This document shows, piece after piece, positions 1 to 9,080 of a stretch of DNA of 64,000 nucleotides; the stretch's first letter is position 1; the number at the start of each line of letters is the position of its first letter. This DNA comes from BOG-1184 sp049514575 (GTDB lineage: Bacteria > Fibrobacterota > Chitinivibrionia > Chitinivibrionales > Chitinispirillaceae), in assembly GCA_049514575.1 (NCBI GenBank), contig JBEKUX010000006.1, positions 1 through 64,000 of the forward strand, written 5' to 3'. The position numbers and the translations under genes were made by a program. Below the pieces are notes generated by a model. It was given only the letters and a program-made list of their open reading frames with translations. It ran no database searches and was not told the DNA's origin.

Positions 1-1235
1 CGATTATGTGGAAAGTGTCGGGAGCGGAATATTGTTTTCCCCCCTTTGACATGACATGCCAGTAAATGGCGCCGATAGGCAGATCGGTTTTCGGCAAATA
101 GGAGGTGTCGGTTGTTGAATCCGAGACCAACGGCGTTGTGAACGTGGGAGCATTGTTGATCTGGATCGTATATCCGGTTGCTCCCTTGCCCGGATGCCAC
201 ATGAGCTGCGGCCTGCGGGCATAGGTCGGGTCAGGAGTATAAGGGATCAAAACCGGCGCCGTGGAATCCTGAACAGTAATCGATGATCTTGCTGACCATA
301 AGTCAACTCCGGGATTCACCTCGTTCCCTACCCGCCAGTAGATGGCCGAGCGGCACATCGGCCGTCGGCAAATAGAAAGTGTCGGTGGTGGTAAGGGAAA
401 CAGTCGGTGAGGAGAACGCTGTATCGGTTGCGATTTGAATCCTGAACTGTGAAATGGCAGGGTTAACGTGCCATTGCAAAAGAGGGCGCCAGTTGTACGT
501 TGGATTAGGGGTATATGCAATAAGTACCGGAATAGAATGTGGAACTGAATTATAATGAGCCAGAATCGTATCAGAACTTAACGCAATATTATATACTTTC
601 AACTCATCTACACTTCCGTTAAAAAATTCTTGAGGCCCGCTTGAATTTTCACCGATATATACGGCATTGGTATTACTCGCAGCGGGGCCATTATAGGCGT
701 AGGTAGTAGGGTCTTGTACTCCATTGATATACACTTTCATCGTCACACCGTCCCATACTCCGGCGATATGATACCACTGCAAAGTTTGTAGCGCTTGCGA
801 TGATAAATTCCATGAACCATGCCAAGAGCCGGGTGAGTCGAAGATAAAGAAACCTATATTCCCGCCGCTGCCGATCCCCAGGCCATAGGCATCTGTTTTA
901 CGGAAAATTGTTTGATGCCCTGATAATGTTCGAGTGTTGACCCAGCATTCAATCGTTATCTGGTTGATAATATTAAGAGATGCCGAATTATTGGCATATG
1001 CGTAATCATTAGATCCATTAAAGCTTAATGCGTTGCCGTTGACTCCGGCGACCCTGGTCGCGGTGTTAATATAGGCCGTATTACCGTTGCCGCTTGAATC
1101 GATAAGCGTTGTGCCGGAGGTTTCATTAAATGACCAGTAGGCAACAGGTCCCGGTGTGGCATTGACAGGAGAATAGAAAAGAAATATCTTGCCGGCAAAA
1201 ACAAATGACGTTATTGCTCTCGTTAAAACTTTCAT
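1..1235 (-). pseudogene. Secreted LamG-domain protein, frameshifted and cut by the window edge
   Basis: The protein starts at ATG 1235 behind a GAGGAG ribosome site. Residues 1-26 look like a signal peptide (hydrophobic stretch ending ...SPVNA). Residues about 28-230 form a LamG/concanavalin-like domain (AYWSFNE near the start, VYIGENSSG and DELKVYN near the end). After that come repeats of about 90 residues with the pattern P-V-L-I-x-Y-T-P-x-P-T-Y ... YLPxxDxPxG, resembling fibronectin-type linkers. The open frame ends at 303, but at about 343-350 the sequence lost its frame: the next frame continues with IYWRVGNEV and a second full repeat that stays open to position 1. The same junction in repeat two reads PIGAIYWHV, so a GC dinucleotide (or equivalent) is missing in repeat one. 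The product is probably an extracellular carbohydrate- or surface-binding protein. The frameshift could be real or an assembly error. Confidence 0.7.
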
Positions 1236-1422
1236 ACTATCTCCTCTTTAGAAAAGGGGGTAAACATTTCAAAAAAGCAGATATATTCTGATTAAATCTT
1301 CCCCTATTACAATATACATATAATATAATAACATTTTCTGTATTATGAGACATTTTTTTAGAAAAAAGGTTTTCTGGAGGAAAACGAGCTACTGCATTGT
1401 AAAACAATGAGTTGCGGTCACT

Positions 1423-2709
1423 TTATATAAATATTACGATTTCTGCAGGGTCAAGCAGGAACGCCGAAGGGATTCCGTCTTCGATCATGGGCTGGGACAG
1501 TATCTGCAGCGATTTTGTGCAGCGGCTGACCTCTTGCGGGACCATGTCGGTATCGACGGCAGTGGAACCGGTTGTATTCTTATTGATACAGGCATAAACG
1601 GGTTTATTGCCGCGTTCCGAAGACTTTTCCAGGAAAAGATAAGAGTGACCGTAGTCGCACAGTGGCCGCCATGATCCTTCTTCGGCGAGTACCGGAACCG
1701 AGAGCTTGAGACGGTTCATGGTGCGGACCCACTGCGTCATGTCCCACTTTTTTTTGTCAACATCTGTCGGCGCGCCGTGCACCACGTCGATCCGGGTGGT
1801 CGCCCCGTACTCGAAGTCCATCGGCATAAGAAGCCCTGTGGAAAAAATTGCGGCAAAGGCATAACGGTTCTTCTGAACCTGCTCGGATCCCGGCGGTACG
1901 CTCGCGAGGCGCTCGGTGTCATGCGACTCGGCAAAACCGATCGATGGCGCGATGTGCTTGTTGGTGGAATGCTGGTCAAGTGCCCAGCTCTGGTCATAAT
2001 TCCACCATTTAACCGAGTTAAAGAGATAATCGAAGCCGCTGTCCCTGAGCGCCTCGACCTGGTCGAGCCTGCAGCCGAGGGTTTCGGCATAGAAGACCGA
2101 ACCATTATACCGGTTTTTCGCGCGTGCGATAAGCCATTTCCAGAGCGCGACCGGTACCTGGTATGCGGCGTCGCACCTGAAACCGAGTATGCCTTTTTTC
2201 TGGAAAAACGCGACGATGCTGTCCCAGTAGTTCCACAGGTTTTCCCGGTCGGCGGAATGCTCGTTGTCAATGCTCGCCAGGTCGCCCCACACCGTGACCT
2301 TGCCCGGGTCGCCCGGATCAATGGCAAACGGACAGGAGACGGCGCCGGACGGGTCATGTTTGTACCATGCCTGGTGCTGCTTGACGAGCGGTGAGTCGAC
2401 GGCGGTATGGTTGATGACGAGATCCATGACAGGTTCAAGGCCGGTTCCTTTGCAGTCTGCAGTAAATTTTACCAGCGGTCTGAAATCGGCCGGGTCCTGT
2501 CCGCTGCGCAGGAACAGCGGATTGAGCCGGAAGTAGTCTTTGACCGCATAGAGGCTGCCTGAAAAACCGGTCTCATGGAACGGGTTGACAAAGATGGTAT
2601 TAAACCCCATCTCTTTGACATGAGGAAGTATTGAACCCCACTCATCCATCGAAGCGAAATACCGCGGGAACAGGTTATACATCAGGGGAACAGAAACTCG
2701 ATTGCTCAC
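1423..2709 (-). CDS. GH13 alpha-amylase-family enzyme
   Basis: A 428-residue TIM-barrel glycoside hydrolase of family GH13. The four classical regions are visible: DLVINHT (region I), GFRCDAAYQV with the nucleophile Asp (II), FYAETLG with the acid/base Glu (III) and ESHDTER with the third acid (IV). No signal peptide is seen, so it likely acts on intracellular alpha-glucan or maltosyl/sucrose-type substrates. The N-terminus (PRYFASMDEWGSILPHVKEMGFNTIFVNP) recalls the GlgE/sucrose phosphorylase branch, but the protein is much shorter than GlgE and the exact specificity cannot be read. The GTG start at 2709 overlaps the panC stop (GTGA), with GGAGG just upstream, so it is the last gene of the folK-panC operon. 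An intracellular 4-alpha-glucanotransferase (malQ) lies elsewhere in the window. Confidence 0.8.
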   Translation of the reverse strand: MSNRVSVPLMYNLFPRYFASMDEWGSILPHVKEMGFNTIFVNPFHETGFSGSLYAVKDYFRLNPLFLRSGQDPADFRPLVKFTADCKGTGLEPVMDLVINHTAVDSPLVKQHQAWYKHDPSGAVSCPFAIDPGDPGKVTVWGDLASIDNEHSADRENLWNYWDSIVAFFQKKGILGFRCDAAYQVPVALWKWLIARAKNRYNGSVFYAETLGCRLDQVEALRDSGFDYLFNSVKWWNYDQSWALDQHSTNKHIAPSIGFAESHDTERLASVPPGSEQVQKNRYAFAAIFSTGLLMPMDFEYGATTRIDVVHGAPTDVDKKKWDMTQWVRTMNRLKLSVPVLAEEGSWRPLCDYGHSYLFLEKSSERGNKPVYACINKNTTGSTAVDTDMVPQEVSRCTKSLQILSQPMIEDGIPSAFLLDPAEIVIFI

Positions 2710-3563
2710 AGTGATCCTCCAAGTACAATGTTGTCGATGAGCCTCGTTCCGCTCTCCGCAGTCCTGCAGGCCACGGCAACCAGAGCGGTGGATGAGATCG
2801 TGGCAAGCGGATTCAGCGTCCGCATGTCCACGATTTCGATATATTCTTTTTTAATAAGCGGTATGGTCCGGAAAACCGTATCTGCGGCAGCGATTAAACG
2901 TGCGGTGTCCCGTTCACCGGTTTCATACAGCATGCGGACACCCACGAGACCTTTATGAATAAACGGCGCAGCGATCCGTTCGGCCGGCGTAAGATAGGTA
3001 TTACGCGAACTCATGGCAAGTCCGTCAGCTTCCCGTACCGTTGGGCAGACTTCGATTGTCACCGGTATATTCAGGTCTTCGACCAGGCGCCTCAATATGA
3101 TCACCTGCTGCGCATCTTTTTGTCCGAAAAAAGCAGTGTCAGGCGTTACGATATTGAACAGCTTGAGTACCACCGTGGTCACGCCTCGGAAATGGTCGGG
3201 CCGGCTTAATCCGCAGAGCTTCTTGCTCAACCCTTCCACCGTCACGTAGGTATGGTAGTGTCCAGGATACATCTCAGCTGTTTTAGGAATGAACACGGCA
3301 TCACAGCCGGCTGATAAAGCTTTTGCACAGTCGGCTTCAATCGGACGAGGGTAATGATGTAAGTCTTCGGCCGGTCCAAACTGTATCGGGTTGACAAAAA
3401 TGCTCATAACCGTTGTATCGGTGAACGTCCGGGCTTTTACCGCGAGTGAAAGATGTCCTTCGTGGAGCGCACCCATGGTTGGAACAAAACCGATGGTCCG
3501 GCCCTGTTTATGAACCTTCTGAGACCATAATGTCATTTCAGGAATTGATTGTATGATATTCAC
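2706..3563 (-). CDS. panC: Pantothenate synthetase (pantoate-beta-alanine ligase)
   Basis: PanC joins pantoate and beta-alanine with ATP to give pantothenate, the precursor of coenzyme A. The 285-residue length is typical. Signature motifs of this HIGH-type nucleotidyltransferase family are clear: VPTMGALHEGHLSL near residues 28-41, SIFVNPIQFGPAEDL near 55-70, FGQKDAQQ in the ATP site and SSRNTYL near residue 185. The gene follows the deoxynucleoside kinase by 18 bases and overlaps the GH13 gene by four bases, so it is cotranscribed with both. No panB or panD is visible in the window. Confidence 0.95.
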   Translation of the reverse strand: MNIIQSIPEMTLWSQKVHKQGRTIGFVPTMGALHEGHLSLAVKARTFTDTTVMSIFVNPIQFGPAEDLHHYPRPIEADCAKALSAGCDAVFIPKTAEMYPGHYHTYVTVEGLSKKLCGLSRPDHFRGVTTVVLKLFNIVTPDTAFFGQKDAQQVIILRRLVEDLNIPVTIEVCPTVREADGLAMSSRNTYLTPAERIAAPFIHKGLVGVRMLYETGERDTARLIAAADTVFRTIPLIKKEYIEIVDMRTLNPLATISSTALVAVACRTAESGTRLIDNIVLGGSL

Positions 3564-3581
3564 GTACGGATTTTCCCCGGC

Positions 3582-4289
3582 CTATTTTTCGGCAGACCTG
3601 CGTTCCCTGAGAGCAGTCTTGTCGCGTTTTCGCAGCGGTTTGTAATAGGTCACTCCGGGCGGCGCCTTTACAATCTGCTCGACGATCTCTTCCAGGTCGC
3701 CACGGTCGTTCTCAAAATCGATCTCGTCGGTGTTGATGACCAGAAGCGGCGTCCGGTCGTAATGAAAAAAGAAATGGTTGTACGCCTCGTTAAGCAGTTC
3801 GATGTAGGTCGGGTCCATGTTGAATTCGAACGGTCGGCCGCGTTGGGCGATCCGCCGGAGCAGCACCTCGCTTGAAGCCTGCAGATAAACGACCAGGTCA
3901 GGAAAGGATATCTGCGTCTCCAGAATGCCGGCGACATGATTGTAAAGCCGGAGTTCGTCATCGTCAAGGTTGATGTTGGCAAATATCCGGTCTTTCGCGA
4001 ACAGGTAATCGCTGATGGTGATCCGGTGAAAGAGGTCCTGCTGAACGCCGGCTTCCGAAACCTGCCGGTAACGGTTAAGGAGAAACCAGAACTGCGTCTG
4101 GAACGCATACCCTTTCCGGTCCTCGTAGAATTTCGGGAGGAACGGATTCCCGTCGATCTCTTCAAGGACCATCCGGCCGTTCCACGCGTTGGCCAGAAGC
4201 TCGCACAGCGATGTTTTCCCAACGCCGATGACACCTTCTATGGCGAGAAAGTTGAGATGGGGGGGAATGTCATGCTTGTTTTTATCCAT
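3582..4289 (-). CDS. Deoxynucleoside kinase (deoxyadenosine/deoxyguanosine kinase family)
   Basis: A 235-residue cytosolic kinase that phosphorylates deoxynucleosides in the salvage pathway. The P-loop GVIGVGKTSL is at about residues 19-28, followed by EEIDGNPFLPKFY, which matches the substrate-binding Glu region, and FQTQFWFLLNRYRQ. DYLFAKDRIFA corresponds to the DRS-type segment. A C-terminal basic tail (LRKRDKTALRERR) is present. It lies 16 bases downstream of folK and 18 bases upstream of panC. The folK-dNK-panC order groups small-molecule biosynthesis genes in one transcript. The preferred base (A, G or C) cannot be told from sequence alone. Confidence 0.9.
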   Translation of the reverse strand: MDKNKHDIPPHLNFLAIEGVIGVGKTSLCELLANAWNGRMVLEEIDGNPFLPKFYEDRKGYAFQTQFWFLLNRYRQVSEAGVQQDLFHRITISDYLFAKDRIFANINLDDDELRLYNHVAGILETQISFPDLVVYLQASSEVLLRRIAQRGRPFEFNMDPTYIELLNEAYNHFFFHYDRTPLLVINTDEIDFENDRGDLEEIVEQIVKAPPGVTYYKPLRKRDKTALRERRSAEK

Positions 4290-4305
4290 GCTTATTTCCG
4301 GAATA

Positions 4306-4803
4306 CTAAGGTTTCATATACCTGATCTGCTGTTTCCTGATATCTATCGCCATTTCTTTTACCAGTTCATTCACGGATTTATTTACTCCCGGCACTATCC
4401 ATTTCCCTGCAATATCCCGTAAGCCTTCCAGACAGAATCTCCTGTCAAGAATATGCCGGTGCGGGATGATCAGATCATTTCCATTAATAACCTGTTCCCC
4501 GAACAACAGAATGTCAATGTCCGACGTGCGCGGTGCATATTTCTCCGGTCGTGTGCGGCCGAGCTTCTGCTCAATGGCCTGGCACCTTTTAAACAGTTCG
4601 CGCGGCGTGCCGTTGTATTCGCCCCGTACCAGCCGGTTGTAATACCATGGATGATCGGTAGTGACCCCCAGCGGCTCGGTCTCCATGAGGCTGGACTTGC
4701 TGATTGGCGGCAGGAGCACCTCTTCAAGCGCCTGCTCCATCTTTTGCATGTATGAAACCCGGTCACCGAGATTGGTGCCGAGGCAGATCACCACATCGGC
4801 CAT
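4306..4803 (-). CDS. folK: 6-hydroxymethyl-7,8-dihydropterin pyrophosphokinase
   Basis: FolK transfers pyrophosphate from ATP to 6-hydroxymethyl-dihydropterin in folate synthesis. The 165-residue length is normal. Diagnostic sequences include the N-terminal CLGTNLGDR, the middle WYYNRLVRGEY, and the metal-binding signature PRTSDIDILLFG near residues 92-103, followed by IPHRHILDRRFCLEGL. The start at 4803 lies 70 bases downstream of the noncatalytic M16 peptidase gene. The folate partner genes folP and folB are not in the window. Confidence 0.95.
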   Translation of the reverse strand: MADVVICLGTNLGDRVSYMQKMEQALEEVLLPPISKSSLMETEPLGVTTDHPWYYNRLVRGEYNGTPRELFKRCQAIEQKLGRTRPEKYAPRTSDIDILLFGEQVINGNDLIIPHRHILDRRFCLEGLRDIAGKWIVPGVNKSVNELVKEMAIDIRKQQIRYMKP

Positions 4804-4873
4804 GCAAATAAAATACTTTTACCGGTCACGGATGTAAAATCGTTTACCTCCTTAGAGGCCTTTAGGTGTTCAG

Positions 4874-6217
4874 TTATAGTTTGTCACGAAAATGATAGTT
4901 TTTTACAACGCCGAAGGGTTTTAGTTGCGATTCGATCTCAGTCTTTTTGCCGACGGCAACGATGATGAGGTTTTCCGGAGACAAATAGGTGCGTATGGCG
5001 TCGTTTACCGTCGCGACATCAATAGTCGTTATGGTTTCTTCAAACCGTTCGATGTAGGCGTTCTGCCTTCCATAAAAGCGCAGCCACAGGAGTTTGTCCA
5101 CAACATTGCCGATGCCCTCAAGCTGAAACGCCATGTTACCGATTGCAAACTGTTTCGCTTTGCCAAGTTCATCGGCCGTAACCCCCTTGCTGCAGAAACG
5201 GCGGTACTCTTCGACGATGCATGTCAGTACGCCTGCAAGTTCCATGTTTCGTGTCGACGTCGTAATCATAAAAGCGCCGAAGTCGGTCTCAGAGAGCAGT
5301 TGCGAGGAAATGCCGTAGGTTTTACCGTCTGCGGTACGGATACGGGTCATGAGGCGTGATGAAAAATTGCCTCCTCCGAAGACATAATTGGCCAGGAGGA
5401 GTGCATTTTTACCCGGGCATTTTTCTCCGGGAGAAGCATGCCCGACGGCCAGTGAGGTCTGCGTGAGATCGCTTTTGTTGACAAGACGCACTGCTGGTAA
5501 TTGCCGATGACGCGCGGGGGGTGCAATGGCCGGCATTTTTCTGCGGGAATTCCTCCATGGCAAGAACAGTTCGGTGACGAACTGTCTGAGTTTCCCCCGT
5601 TCGTAGTCTCCGGCAGCGATAAAAAGAGCCTGCTCGGGTGAGAAAAAAGCATTAAAGAAATCCTTCACCTCCTGCAGCGTAATTTTTTTAAGCGACTGAA
5701 CTGTCTGAAACCGGCCTGCCGGGTGTCCTTCTCCGACAAGCTCCGCATAAAAATGGCGGGTAGCAAGGAAATTGGTATCGACCGTATCTGCCCGAAGGGC
5801 GGTGATCATCTCCTGCTTGAGGCGGACAAACTCTTCTTCGGCAAATCGCGGCCGGCTGATCATTTCAACGAAGAGCGGAAGCAGGGAAGGTGCCGATAGT
5901 GCGCGCATGCGGATACCGAGCACGCAGTTTTCTTCGCCGACCTCGGAAAAGAAGGAAGCGCCTGCACTCTCGAGTTTGTCGGAAAACTGATCCGGAGTCA
6001 AGGTCTCGGTCCCTTTTGCCAGGAGCCCGGCAGTGAGTTCGCAGAGTCCTGCGCGTTCAGGCGGGTCTGAAAAATGGCCCACCGGCAGCTGCAGCGCAAT
6101 CACTAGACCGCTTTGCTCATGATCGGCAATGCAGATGATTTTCAGCCCGTTGTCGAGCGTAAATTCATCCAGAAGCGGAAAAGTATAATTGAATTTCATA
6201 AATTGCTTTTTATGCAC
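4874..6217 (-). CDS. M16-family peptidase homologue, noncatalytic partner
   Basis: A 447-residue two-domain M16 (insulinase/mitochondrial processing peptidase) protein. The position of the HxxEH zinc motif reads CELTA in the segment ERAGLCELTAGLLAKGTE, so it cannot bind zinc in the usual way. The second-domain R/Y region is kept (GGGNFSSRLMTRIRTADGKTYGISS). In this family an inactive subunit commonly pairs with an active one, and the active partner is the gene just upstream, one base away. The first possible start is GTG at 6217; an ATG at 6199 (MKFNYTF) is an equally good alternative and neither has a strong ribosome site. No clear signal peptide is seen. Confidence 0.88.
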   Translation of the reverse strand: MHKKQFMKFNYTFPLLDEFTLDNGLKIICIADHEQSGLVIALQLPVGHFSDPPERAGLCELTAGLLAKGTETLTPDQFSDKLESAGASFFSEVGEENCVLGIRMRALSAPSLLPLFVEMISRPRFAEEEFVRLKQEMITALRADTVDTNFLATRHFYAELVGEGHPAGRFQTVQSLKKITLQEVKDFFNAFFSPEQALFIAAGDYERGKLRQFVTELFLPWRNSRRKMPAIAPPARHRQLPAVRLVNKSDLTQTSLAVGHASPGEKCPGKNALLLANYVFGGGNFSSRLMTRIRTADGKTYGISSQLLSETDFGAFMITTSTRNMELAGVLTCIVEEYRRFCSKGVTADELGKAKQFAIGNMAFQLEGIGNVVDKLLWLRFYGRQNAYIERFEETITTIDVATVNDAIRTYLSPENLIIVAVGKKTEIESQLKPFGVVKNYHFRDKL

Positions 6218-6218
6218 T

Positions 6219-7556
6219 TCATCTGCTGCGTCTGCCGAAACCTGCTATGCGGCGCAAAATGCCGCCAATAAAAAGCAAAGGATTCGATTGCCGGGGTTCC
6301 AGAAAAAGCACGTATTTTTTAGTGTCGTCCCACCAGCGCCGCGCCACCTCGACCAGCCGGTCCTGATCAAGATTTTTAAGCGTTTCGAGCCGCTCCACCC
6401 ACAGCCGGTAATTTCCTTCGATCGTTTCACTGTATCCGATCCGCTGCGAGATGTTGTCGGCAGAATACAGCTCAAAAGTTCTGTTTGTCAAAGTTGTGTT
6501 TCTGACCTTTTCCATTTCCTCCCGTGTTATCCCTTCGGTCAGTATTCTCTTTATTTCCCTGTCGAACGCACGTTCCACGCGACCCGCGGCGATATCGGGC
6601 GTAAAAGCCGCGAAAAGCATCGACATACCTGCGGTTTTCAGCAGATGGTTCATTCCGCCCGTCATGACCGCAAGCGACTGCCGCCGTACCACTTCACGGT
6701 GAAGGCGGCTCGTTTCGCCGCCGGCGACCACGAGCTGAAGTATTTCAAGCGCAACCGCGTCCTCATGAGACGATGGCGGCGCCGGATAGCCTATAACCAG
6801 CACCGGCACGTCAAATTCGACTTTGCGCCTCATACGGCGGTTGCCTTCACGGTCATGGTGTTTAATGTTTATAGGTTTTTCCAGAGTCTGCAGGGTACGT
6901 ACGATTTTATTTCCAAAATTGCGTTCAGCGGCATCGAAGATCTTCGACGCGTCTGTGTCACCCACCGCTACGATAACCGCATTGTCAGGCCCATAGAAAC
7001 GGCGGTAATATTCTTTGCATGCGTCAGCCGAGATCGAGGCCACATCTTCGATGAGGCCGAGCGGACTTGTCGCATAGGGGTGGTCGCCGTAAAACACGGT
7101 GCGGAATTCCATAAGCGCCTTGGCGACCGGATTGTTCATATAGGTGTGATATTCTTCGACAATCACGTTACGCTCGGTCTCGAGAATTTTCGGATCAAAT
7201 ACGAGTCCATCCATCCGGTCGGCCTCCAGGGCAAATACCATGTCGAGGAAGTCGCGCGGAACACTGTTCGTATACGCGGTCACATCTTCGGCGGTAAAAG
7301 CATTGCTATGGCCGCCCACATCGTTCACGCGCCGTGCATGTTCTTCGGACGGGACGTTTCGCGACCCCCGGAACATCATATGCTCAAGGAAATGCGAAAT
7401 GCCTTTAGACCCCTTCTCTTCGAAGGAACTTCCTGTTTTATACCAGACCTGCACCGAGACGATGGGTGCGTCCGTCTTTTTAAGAGAGATGATTTTTAAA
7501 CCATTGCCGAGAGTTTTTTCAGCAATGTTGTCGAGGAGCATGAGTGTTTGGTCCAT
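6219..7556 (-). CDS. M16-family zinc peptidase, catalytic subunit
   Basis: A 445-residue M16B peptidase that likely degrades peptides as a heterodimer with the downstream homologue. The zinc and catalytic motif HFLEH is at residues 55-59, and the third zinc ligand is one of the two Glu residues in VIVEEYHTYM near residue 135, at the expected spacing. The segment GHSNAFTAEDVTAYTNSVP is typical of the family. The gene heads a minus-strand set running to folK, panC and the GH13 gene. Its upstream region is a palindromic repeat, so the promoter must lie inside or beyond that element. No obvious signal peptide was seen; a cytoplasmic or periplasmic place is undecided. Confidence 0.92.
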   Translation of the reverse strand: MDQTLMLLDNIAEKTLGNGLKIISLKKTDAPIVSVQVWYKTGSSFEEKGSKGISHFLEHMMFRGSRNVPSEEHARRVNDVGGHSNAFTAEDVTAYTNSVPRDFLDMVFALEADRMDGLVFDPKILETERNVIVEEYHTYMNNPVAKALMEFRTVFYGDHPYATSPLGLIEDVASISADACKEYYRRFYGPDNAVIVAVGDTDASKIFDAAERNFGNKIVRTLQTLEKPINIKHHDREGNRRMRRKVEFDVPVLVIGYPAPPSSHEDAVALEILQLVVAGGETSRLHREVVRRQSLAVMTGGMNHLLKTAGMSMLFAAFTPDIAAGRVERAFDREIKRILTEGITREEMEKVRNTTLTNRTFELYSADNISQRIGYSETIEGNYRLWVERLETLKNLDQDRLVEVARRWWDDTKKYVLFLEPRQSNPLLFIGGILRRIAGFGRRSR

Positions 7557-7559
7557 TTA

Positions 7560-7826
7560 AATGATTTTTTATTTTGGCTAAAGGCTTCATACAGGGTAGG
7601 GGGTGGGCACCATCGGTGGAAATATCAGCCATCCATTACCCCCACCCTCAAGCTTCGTTAAATTAAAAAAAATCGGTAGAGTCTTTTTTTTTGCTTTGTT
7701 GTTATAATTTCAATTCCACTAAAACTTGAGGGTACGGGTTCATCAAAGCTTATTCTCTGCAACTACGATGCCCACCCGTTACCCCAACAGGTGTCTTTAG
7801 CCAATGAAAAATATTTTTATTTTGTG
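7560..7826. repeat. MITE-like palindromic element, family 1, copy 1 (full)
   Basis: Fills the 323-base gap between the M16 and creatininase-like genes. The left end GGCTAAAGGC (from about 7575) is mirrored by GTCTTTAGCC on the right (to about 7802). Inside each end lie GGGTGGGCACCAT and ATGCCCACCCGTTACCCC, then CCCACCCTCAAG and CTTGAGGGTACGGG. AT-rich tracts flank both ends. Related copies are at 14030, 33636, 40284 and 46269. No open reading frame is carried. Confidence 0.8.
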
Positions 7827-7879
7827 ATGCCCCCAGTATAAAGCCTTGAGCTTAAAGAATGTTTCCAACATCCAGCCTA

Positions 7880-8680
7880 TTACTTATGAGATTTTATTAC
7901 TGGAGTCAACGTATCAACAAGTAATTGTAAAATAAAGGCGAATAATTCTTTTCCGAAAGCCGCATCGGACGGGAAGGTACGGCTTCCGGCAAAGGCACTT
8001 GGAAAAAGTTTCCGGTAGCGCTCCGGGTCAGCACCCCTTTTCCGCCACGTATCGAAGCATTTCAAATCCGGCGCTATTGCGGCAGTTTGATTTTTTTGGG
8101 GTTGGCGCACCAGGCCGGGGTCGATACATGCCGCCAGTGACGACAGCCCGTATTCTGTGCGTCCGTATTCTTTTCCCTGAATATGCTGTCCGATAAATGC
8201 ACGGACCCGCTCATCGCGCTGAAAAGCGAATGCAAAAATCGTCATTTCCGGTTTAATGTTTTTCAGCCTTCTGAGAGCCTTGTCGACAGCTTCACCATTA
8301 TCAAACAGACCGTCGAGAAGGATAACTGTCCTGAAACCCTGGCCATACCAATGGCGGCTTGTTTCGCAGAGAATATTCGTCAACGTCCGGGGTTTGACGC
8401 CTGCGCCCCCCCCGAACGCGCTGTATGGTGTTGAACAGCTAAACGCGAGCGTCGGAGCCAGAAGCAGATGCAGTTTCGATGAGAGCGCTGTCGCCATGGC
8501 TTCAACGACCGCTGAAGCCGTGCCCAAAGTCCCGCATTCGCCGCAGGGTTCGCACCCTCCAAGCGGTAAAATGAGCGCCGGACACCGGGCGATCTCCTTT
8601 TCGACCTCCCGGAAGGTAAGATGCGATAGGCGTAAATATGGTTGAACGGTATTTATTAATCCGGACATGCAATTATCCAT
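7880..8680 (-). CDS. Creatininase-family protein with altered metal site
   Basis: The fold signature of creatininase/amidohydrolase-like proteins is visible: LPLGGCEPCGECGTLGT replaces the usual LPxGSxEQHGxHLPLGTD, APTLAFSCSTPYSAFGGGAGVKPRTL replaces the GxSxxHxxFPGT loop, LLDGLFDNG replaces NGHGGN, and EYGRTEYGLSSLAACIDP matches the HAGExETS helix. Several metal ligands are therefore changed: His to Cys in ExHG and Asp to Thr in the LGTD strand, with a Cys-rich CxxCxxC instead. The open frame reaches 8737, but that runs into the tRNA, so starts at 8680 (MDNCMSG) or 8668 (MSGLINT) are more likely; neither has a good ribosome site. Function is unknown: possibly a different metal, possibly non-enzymatic. 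Confidence 0.65.
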   Translation of the reverse strand: MDNCMSGLINTVQPYLRLSHLTFREVEKEIARCPALILPLGGCEPCGECGTLGTASAVVEAMATALSSKLHLLLAPTLAFSCSTPYSAFGGGAGVKPRTLTNILCETSRHWYGQGFRTVILLDGLFDNGEAVDKALRRLKNIKPEMTIFAFAFQRDERVRAFIGQHIQGKEYGRTEYGLSSLAACIDPGLVRQPQKNQTAAIAPDLKCFDTWRKRGADPERYRKLFPSAFAGSRTFPSDAAFGKELFAFILQLLVDTLTPVIKSHK

Positions 8681-8707
8681 AATGAGAAAAGGGAACAGGA
8701 AAAAAAA

Positions 8708-8781
8708 TCGGAGTGAGAGGATTTGAACCTCCGACACCTTGGTCCCGAACCAAGTGCGCTACCAGGCTGCGCTACACTCCG
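8708..8781 (-). tRNA. tRNA-Pro (anticodon CGG)
   Basis: On the minus strand the acceptor halves CGGAGTG and CACTCCG pair perfectly, followed by discriminator A. The D arm contains AGCGCAGCCTGGTAGCGC and the T arm GAGGTTCAAATCCTC. The anticodon stem CTTGG/CCAAG encloses the loop TTCGGGA, giving anticodon CGG for proline. The 3' CCA is not encoded and must be added after transcription. The gene lies just upstream of the creatininase-like gene on the same strand, so the two may share a transcript. Confidence 0.95.
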
Positions 8782-8939
8782 AATATCGGCGCTGTATGTT
8801 TATAGGAAGGAGTCGATAAGCGGTCAGAAAATACCTTTTTTACTATAGCAACGGCAAGGGAAAGGAGAAATAACCCTAAGACAAAATTGTTTCGCCGTAG
8901 TAAAAGGGAAATATTTTAATCTCTGATTTTAAATCGAAA

Positions 8940-9000
8940 TCACCTGTGCTCGTATTGCCTAAAGGCCTTGTATGGATAACGGTGTTATACATAGAACGGC
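8940..9000. repeat. Repeat fragment with GGATAAC..GTGTTAT palindrome
   Basis: The stretch with ATTGCCTAAAGGCCTTG and GGATAACGGTGTTATAC is close to 50265-50315, where ATTGCCTAGAGGCCTT and GGATAACAGTGTTATC occur in the same order. Both contain a small palindrome around GTGTTAT. It is non-coding and occupies part of the 478-base gap between the tRNA and ndk. The rest of 8782-8940 shows nothing recognisable. Confidence 0.55.
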
Positions 9001-9080
9001 ACGGGAGATAATGACATGGTAGACGGCACCAATAAAGGGCCTCCGGCCAATCCGAAAGAATTATTTTATCCGCCTACGCA

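Noticed and set aside
4..222. 72-codon minus-strand open frame at the left edge
   Set aside because: It is out of frame with the repeat that continues the LamG protein; the neighbouring frame encodes a clear second repeat.
8681..8737. Longer start of the creatininase-like gene
   Set aside because: It would run into the 3' half of the tRNA-Pro gene; the conserved domain starts later.
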